Assembly: GCA_021205755.1 (NCBI GenBank)
Contig: JAJPWX010000022.1
Span: 1 to 39,029, forward strand
Length of the DNA stretch: 39,029 nt
Direction of reading: 5' to 3'
From: Lachnospiraceae bacterium
GTDB lineage: Bacteria > Bacillota > Clostridia > Lachnospirales > Lachnospiraceae
The stretch's first letter is position 1, and each line of letters starts with the position of its first letter. The translations under genes and the position numbers were made by a program. This document shows, piece after piece, positions 34,041 to 39,029 of the stretch. A model generated the notes under the pieces. That model was not told the DNA's origin. It searched no databases and was given only the letters and a program-made list of their open reading frames with translations.

Positions 34041-37000
34041 TGAAAAAGACGAGATGGAAACACCTGTACAGGACGATTCTGAAAAATGGCGTCTCTTTCT
34101 TTGCCGTGGCTTTTATCGCCGCGACCAGTATCGCGATTTTCCTGGGCCTTCAGTCTGCCGGGACGGCGATTCTGCGGCGGGCGAGCCAATATTATATCGA
34201 CAATAAGCTGGAAACGCTGGAGATTACCTGCGCGAATGGAATTACGGGAGAGGATATCGAGTCCATTGCCAAATGGGAAGGTGTGGACGCGGTTGAGGGC
34301 GGTTATTCTACGGCCGTGTTGATGAACGGAAAGACGGAAATGATTACCCTGCAGGCACTCTCTCTGTGCAAAGAGATGAATGAACCGGTGGTGATTGCGG
34401 GGACACTTCCCGCCGCGGCTGACGAAGTGGCAGTGGAGGAAACCTTTGCCGAAGGGCAGGGGATTCAGGTGGGCGATGTGATTACGCTGGAACATGACGG
34501 AGAACTGGTGACGGATACGTTTGAGGTGACAGCGATTGTTAATATGCCGGCTTTCTGCTGTGCGGAGCTGCAGGATTCCCGCGGGACGAGTACAGCGGGC
34601 CTGGGGAGTGCCTCCTACTACATAGAGCTTTCTCCGGAAGCATTTGACGCTTCTTATTATGATGATTGCTATACGACCGCGTATGTGAGAAGTGACGCGT
34701 TGGATGATGTCTATTATTATTCGACTGCGTACACGACACAGGAGACGACTCTGAAAGAGACGGTCGAGGAGCTTGGCGCCGAGCGGGCGGAACTCCGTTA
34801 CACGTCGATTTCAGAGGAAGCGCAGGAAGCGATCGCCGAGGCGCAGTCGGAAATCGATGACGGTCAGTCGGAGGTAGATGAGGCAGAAGCGGAGATTGCG
34901 GACGGCGAAGCAGAGATTGCGGACGCGGAATCAGAAATCGCAGAAGGGGAAGCGGAGATCGCGGACGCGGAAGTGGAAATTGCGGATGCCAAAGCGGAAA
35001 TCGCGGAGGGGGAATCGGAAATCGCCGATGCAGAAGCGGAACTGGCAGACGCACAGACACAGATCGATGAGGCTGAGTCCGAGATTATGGAAGCGCAGTC
35101 CCAGGTGGATGAGGGGCAGGCGCAGATCGATGAGGCACAGGCAGAGATTGATGCCGCGCAGACGCAGATCGATGCTGCTGAGGAAGAACTCCAGGCGGGG
35201 TGGGAGCAGGCTCTTACGCAGCAGATCGCGCTGGATGCCGCGCTGAATGATATTGTAACGCAGCTTTTTGCCCTGGGGATTGAGACGGAAGACCTGGATC
35301 AGGCGCTGGAACAGCTGGCGGCTTATGGAGACGCCGCAGCTACCCTGACGGAAGCGATTACGCAGTATCAGGAGTCGAAAGCCCTGCTGGAAGCGTCCAT
35401 GGTGACGCTGGCGGACACGGAGGCGGAGGTGAAAACGAGCCGGACGGAGCTTGCGAAGTCTCGTTCTGAGCTGTCGCTCAAAAAGTCAGAACTTGCGACA
35501 TCCGTACAGCTGCTTGAGGAAAAGAAGGAAGAACTGGCGGAGGCGATGACAGAGCTGGCCGAGAAGACGGAGGAACTGGCGGACGCAAAAGAAGAACTGG
35601 CGGCAAGCCAGGCAGAGTTGGCGGACGCGGAGGCGGAGCTTGCTGATAAAAAGGCCGAACTCGAGGAGGCGAAGACGGATCTGGAAGAGGCAAAAGCCGA
35701 ACTCGAGGAGGCAAAAGCGGATTTAGAAGAAGCGAAAGCGGAACTTTCGGATGCGCGGGCGGAACTCTCTGACGCCGAAGAAGAAGCAGCGGATATTCAG
35801 AGGAAGGACTGGATTGTATCGGTTCGGAATGATGTGGGCGATGTCCGCGGCGTGCGGACGATCGTGGACGGAATTTACGGACTCAGCTACTCGATGTCCA
35901 TTATTTTCCTGCTGGTCGCGATTGTGGTCTGCCATGCTGCGATCACGAGGATGATTACGGAACAGCGGGCACTCATCGGAGCACAGAAAGCACTTGGCTT
36001 CCAATCGGGGGAAATTCTGCAGCATTATATGCTTTATAATGCATTGTGTGCGATTCTGGGTATTCTGATTGGCTGGCTGGCGAGCGTTGTCATTGTAGAG
36101 ATTCTGGTTTTGCACATATTCTCTTCGGATTTCCTGCTGGGGAGTATTCCGCTGATTTTTGCCTGGAAAGGAGCACTGCTCACGGCCGCAATCTGCTTTG
36201 TCATATTCCTGACGGCGACTTACACAGCCTGCGCCAGGCTGGTGCGCCAGCCGGCCACAGAACTGCTGCGCGGGGAAGTGCCGACGCAGGAGAAGCCATT
36301 TTTCTTTGAAAAGTGGAAAGCTTATAAAAAGCTCAGCCTCTATTCCCGCACGATGATCAAAAATGTCATGAGCGACAAGGGGCGTATGATGACTACAATC
36401 ATGGGCGTGGTGGGCTGCATTGCCCTGCTCGTGATCTGTTTCTCCCTGAAAATGGGGATTGAGAATTCCTCGATTGTACAGTTTGAGCAGTATTTCCTGT
36501 ATGAAAATCGGCTTGTAGTAAACAGCGAGACCGGTTCCGCAGAGGAATTTGCCGGGATACTGGATGAGGGCGGGATTTCCTATACGCTGATTCAGGACAA
36601 ACTGAAGAATTTCCGCGTAGACGGCGGCAGCTGGGAGACGGCGCACCTTGTGACTGCCGACGATTTTGATGAACTTTCAGACTATATGTATCTCAAAGAC
36701 ATCAACACCAATCAGACCGCGGAAGTACCGGAGAACGGTCTTCTGATTTCCAGAAAGTGCGCGGAGGACAACAAACTGGCCGCGGGCGATACGATTGAAT
36801 TGATGGATTCCGAAGGAAATGCGGTCGAATTCCAGGTCGCGGGTGTCATCGAGCACTACCTGGCCTACAACCTGTTTGTGACTACAACGTCGTATTACGA
36901 GGAAACCATGGGCGAAGAGGCGGATGCCTGCGTCTTTCTGCTCAAGGGCGACATCGATGGCCTGTATGAAAAGGTTCGCGATGTGGATGGCTTCCTGTCT

Positions 37001-37435
37001 CTGAAAGATAACAGTGAATTTGAGGCGGACGCATCCTCTATCAATCTGGTCATTGCCATCTGTCTGGCGCTGTCCGCGGTCATGGCGCTGCTGGTTCTGC
37101 TGAACCAGATCGTCATGCACATCAACCGGAAAGCGCGCGAGCTGGCTGTTATGCGCATCAACGGTTACACGCTGAAAGAGACACGGGCCTATGTGTATAA
37201 AGACAATATTATTCTCACAATCCTGGGTCTGCTCCTCGGGAGCGGATTCGGCGCGGTGCTTTCTTATATAGTTATTCGTATCATTGAGACGGGAGCGAGC
37301 CGCTATGTGCGGATTCCGAGTGTCTGGGCGCTTATCTATGCGTGCGCGGTAGGAGCTGTATTTGCTCTGATCGTAAACCTGATCGCCCTGCGGAAGATCA
37401 AGACGCTGAATTTGACGAATGTGAGTGGGAACTGA
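34034..37435 (+). CDS. FtsX/MacB-type ABC permease with a giant extracellular coiled coil
   Basis: A 1133-residue protein. One membrane span near residues 18-40 is followed by a MacB-like outer domain to about 255. A very long Glu/Ala coiled coil occupies about 255-585. Spans near 620, 670 and 715 close the first module. The second module has a span near 795, an outer domain, and spans near 1015, 1060 and 1100. This is the duplicated eight-span layout of LolE/BceB-like permeases, but the coil in the first outer domain is exceptional. Its first part contains 16 uninterrupted heptads (AEIADAE, SEIAEGE and so on). ATG 34034 overlaps the ATPase gene; ATG 34040 overlaps its stop codon and is an alternative, both behind AAAGGAG. 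It probably transmits ATP-driven movement to the cell wall, rather than transporting a bulk substrate. Confidence 0.87.
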   Translation: MVMKKTRWKHLYRTILKNGVSFFAVAFIAATSIAIFLGLQSAGTAILRRASQYYIDNKLETLEITCANGITGEDIESIAKWEGVDAVEGGYSTAVLMNGKTEMITLQALSLCKEMNEPVVIAGTLPAAADEVAVEETFAEGQGIQVGDVITLEHDGELVTDTFEVTAIVNMPAFCCAELQDSRGTSTAGLGSASYYIELSPEAFDASYYDDCYTTAYVRSDALDDVYYYSTAYTTQETTLKETVEELGAERAELRYTSISEEAQEAIAEAQSEIDDGQSEVDEAEAEIADGEAEIADAESEIAEGEAEIADAEVEIADAKAEIAEGESEIADAEAELADAQTQIDEAESEIMEAQSQVDEGQAQIDEAQAEIDAAQTQIDAAEEELQAGWEQALTQQIALDAALNDIVTQLFALGIETEDLDQALEQLAAYGDAAATLTEAITQYQESKALLEASMVTLADTEAEVKTSRTELAKSRSELSLKKSELATSVQLLEEKKEELAEAMTELAEKTEELADAKEELAASQAELADAEAELADKKAELEEAKTDLEEAKAELEEAKADLEEAKAELSDARAELSDAEEEAADIQRKDWIVSVRNDVGDVRGVRTIVDGIYGLSYSMSIIFLLVAIVVCHAAITRMITEQRALIGAQKALGFQSGEILQHYMLYNALCAILGILIGWLASVVIVEILVLHIFSSDFLLGSIPLIFAWKGALLTAAICFVIFLTATYTACARLVRQPATELLRGEVPTQEKPFFFEKWKAYKKLSLYSRTMIKNVMSDKGRMMTTIMGVVGCIALLVICFSLKMGIENSSIVQFEQYFLYENRLVVNSETGSAEEFAGILDEGGISYTLIQDKLKNFRVDGGSWETAHLVTADDFDELSDYMYLKDINTNQTAEVPENGLLISRKCAEDNKLAAGDTIELMDSEGNAVEFQVAGVIEHYLAYNLFVTTTSYYEETMGEEADACVFLLKGDIDGLYEKVRDVDGFLSLKDNSEFEADASSINLVIAICLALSAVMALLVLLNQIVMHINRKARELAVMRINGYTLKETRAYVYKDNIILTILGLLLGSGFGAVLSYIVIRIIETGASRYVRIPSVWALIYACAVGAVFALIVNLIALRKIKTLNLTNVSGN
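34847..35182 (+). repeat. Sixteen consecutive 21-bp units encoding coiled-coil heptads
   Basis: Exactly 336 bases encode sixteen seven-residue units of the form [A/S/T]-[E/Q]-[I/V/L]-[A/D/M]-[D/E]-[A/G]-[E/Q/K]. The DNA copies diverge mainly at third bases. A second, less regular block of 7-residue units follows at about 35500-35790. Confidence 0.9.
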
Positions 37436-37540
37436 TAAGAGAATTTTGTTTGCGGCCTGGCTGTACATAGTTGCTTCGCATTTGCGTTGGGGGCTGAACC
37501 GTTTGCCGCAGACTGGAATCGTGATAAAGGGGGCTTCGCT

Positions 37541-39029
37541 TTGAAAGGCAGAGAGAAAATAGCAGCATTGCTGGCGGTTACGCTTTTGGGCTGCGGAATG
37601 CTGCAGGCTGGGGCAGCCGAACTGGAAGAATCTTACCGGAATGTAAAGGTGCTGGAGAAGGAAGGCACCGCTGATTTGCTGCGCGAAGAACTGGAAATGC
37701 CGGTCTACGAGCAGCTGGTCATACAGGGCGGCGATATCATCACTACCGGCGAGGATGGGCAGGTGAGTCTGATCCTGGATGATGATAAGTATGCGATCAT
37801 TGAGGAGTCCTCTGAAGTTGAGTTTCAGCTTGAAGGGAAAAAGAATAAAGGCACGATCCATATTTATCTCAACGAGGGAGCCATTTACAACGATATTGAG
37901 AATCCTCTGGAAGAAGACGACGCTTATGAGATTGAGACGCCTGACGGCGTGATGGCAGTGCGGGGGACGAAATTCCGAATCGCGATTACAACGAACGAAG
38001 ACGGAACCTACCGTGAGACGGCGATTACAGTTTTTGATGGAAAAGTGTACGTCAGTGTTAATAATTCTGTAAACGAAGAAACGATGGTAGAAGCCGGAGA
38101 AGAAGCCATCATCGAAAAATATTTTGATACAAGCGGAAACGAGATCACAGAGGAAAAGGAAGAGGGAGAACAGGAGCCGTATCTGAGGAAATACGGCAGC
38201 GATGCCTCCACCAAAACCAGCATAGACTACAGCAGCTTGCCGCAGTATATTATAGAAATGATTGAGACCGGAGAAATTTCTCTTGCGGGAGAAACCGCGG
38301 TGTCGGCTAACGCGTCTCTGTCTGCGGAAACAGCAGTTACAGAAGCAACAACTGCGGAAACAGAAGTTGCAGAAACGATAGCCGCAGAAACGGCGTCGGC
38401 TGAAACAGTGAATACAGAGACATATTCTGACAGCGAAATGAGTGCAGAAGAAGCAACGGAGGCAGAGTCAGGGGAAACTGGCGGGACGAATGACGAGGAG
38501 GAGACGGAAACAGAAGCAGAGACAGAGACAGAGACAGATGCGGATGTCGAAACAGAAAGCGAGAGTGAATCTGAAGCGGAATTTGAAGTAGAAAGTGAAA
38601 CAGAATCTGAAACGGAAATCAAAACGGAATCCGATACGGAGACGGAACCGTCGGTTGAAACGGAGACGGAGGCAGGAACAGAGTTCGAATCTGAGAGTAA
38701 GACTGAGACGGAGGTAAATTCGGAATCTGAGTCTGAGACAGAAATAGGAACGGAGGCCGTAACTGAGACGGAAGCAGAGACGGAAACCGATGCAGAAACC
38801 GAGACGAAAGCAGAGACGGAAACCGAGACGGAAGCAGAGACGGAAGCAGAGACGGAAACCGAGACGGAAGCAGAGACGGAAACCGAAGTAGAAACCGAGA
38901 CGGAGACAGAAACTGGATCACAAACAGAAACACCTGAGATAGAGGTAGAAACGGAGACCGAGACGGAAGCGGAAACCGAGACGGAAGCGGAAACCGAGAC
39001 GGAAGCGGAAACCGAGACGGAAGCGGAAA
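37541..39029 (+). CDS. FecR-domain exported protein with a Glu/Thr repeat tail (3' end outside window)
   Basis: The frame is open from a TTG at 37541 to the window end (496 codons so far). AAAGGGGG lies seven bases before the TTG, and no ATG fits better. The N-terminus MKGREKIAALLAVTLLGCGM is a signal sequence; LLGC may be a lipobox, while a signal peptidase I site near AGAA-EL is an alternative. Residues about 50-190 form a FecR domain (IQGGDIITTGEDGQVSLIL, then IETPDGVMAVRGTKFRI), a fold used in envelope-associated signalling and surface proteins. From about residue 240 the chain becomes Glu/Thr/Ala/Ser-rich and ends in repeats such as ETETEA. It lies 105 bases after the coiled-coil permease on the same strand, with no terminator seen, so it is a likely partner of that system. 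Confidence 0.82.
   Translation, partial: MKGREKIAALLAVTLLGCGMLQAGAAELEESYRNVKVLEKEGTADLLREELEMPVYEQLVIQGGDIITTGEDGQVSLILDDDKYAIIEESSEVEFQLEGKKNKGTIHIYLNEGAIYNDIENPLEEDDAYEIETPDGVMAVRGTKFRIAITTNEDGTYRETAITVFDGKVYVSVNNSVNEETMVEAGEEAIIEKYFDTSGNEITEEKEEGEQEPYLRKYGSDASTKTSIDYSSLPQYIIEMIETGEISLAGETAVSANASLSAETAVTEATTAETEVAETIAAETASAETVNTETYSDSEMSAEEATEAESGETGGTNDEEETETEAETETETDADVETESESESEAEFEVESETESETEIKTESDTETEPSVETETEAGTEFESESKTETEVNSESESETEIGTEAVTETEAETETDAETETKAETETETEAETEAETETETEAETETEVETETETETGSQTETPEIEVETETETEAETETEAETETEAETETEAE
38957..39028 (+). repeat. 18-bp tandem repeats at the window edge
   Basis: Four perfect copies of ACCGAGACGGAAGCGGAA (38957-38974, 38975-38992, 38993-39010, 39011-39028) encode TETEAE. 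Less perfect copies extend back to about 38770. The array continues beyond the window, so its full length is unknown and is prone to assembly error. Confidence 0.95.

Noticed and set aside
35723-36646. 307-residue minus-strand frame opposite the coiled-coil permease
   Set aside because: It lies antisense to membrane-spanning segments of the permease, with composition explained by the opposite strand.
38227-38933. Ser/Pro-rich minus-strand frames opposite the FecR repeat tail
   Set aside because: They are shadows of the low-complexity Glu/Thr repeats; no ribosome sites and no independent coding signal.

Overview
The window looks like a chromosomal segment of a gut-type Lachnospiraceae or related Clostridia. 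The signs are near-balanced GC, strong AGGAGG-type ribosome binding sites, carbohydrate importers without their own ATPase, a rubrerythrin/PerR-like peroxide module, FtsX-like permeases, and a Hol_Tox-type miniature toxin. The species cannot be named from sequence alone. No rRNA, tRNA, CRISPR array, integrase or intact insertion sequence was recognised.

Layout. 1-4379: end of a LacI-family regulator followed by an LplB/LplC/solute-binding-protein sugar importer. 4580-6367: a fused acetyl-CoA carboxyltransferase (AccD-AccA in one chain). 6484-7446 (minus): an Rpn-like PD-(D/E)XK nuclease with a repeat-built coiled coil. 8181-21855: an arabinan/arabino-oligosaccharide locus with three GH43 enzymes (one exported), two GH51 arabinofuranosidases, an AraNPQ-like importer and two tandem ArsR-type regulators with an unfamiliar C-terminal domain, one of them interrupted by an in-frame TAG. 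21984-25639 (minus): a heterodimeric BmrCD-like ABC exporter behind a possible attenuator leader. 25900-26171: a compact type I toxin-antitoxin-like element. 26355-28849: an Orn/Lys/Arg decarboxylase and a divergent spermidine synthase. 29066-30104: a PerR-like repressor and rubrerythrin. 30519-31598: a secreted nuclease behind three 33-bp tandem repeats. 31712-32419 (minus): a YhhN-family membrane protein. 32811-39029: a GAF-ABC ATPase, an FtsX-like permease with a very long extracellular coiled coil, and a FecR-domain exported protein with Glu/Thr repeats that runs off the end.

How it works together. The exported GH43 probably cuts arabinan outside the cell. The AraNPQ-like importer would take up the oligosaccharides, and cytoplasmic GH43 and GH51 enzymes would release arabinose. 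Both importers lack an ATPase gene here and presumably share an MsmX-type ATPase encoded elsewhere. Three exported proteins (both binding proteins and the arabinanase) carry near-identical twin-arginine signals and no lipobox cysteine, which is unusual for Gram-positive binding proteins.

The least explained parts are the GAF-ABC/coiled-coil FtsX/FecR cluster at the right edge, the toxin-antitoxin element, the attenuator-like leader of the exporter, and the phased tandem repeats in front of the nuclease. All functions are read from motifs and context; no database search was run.
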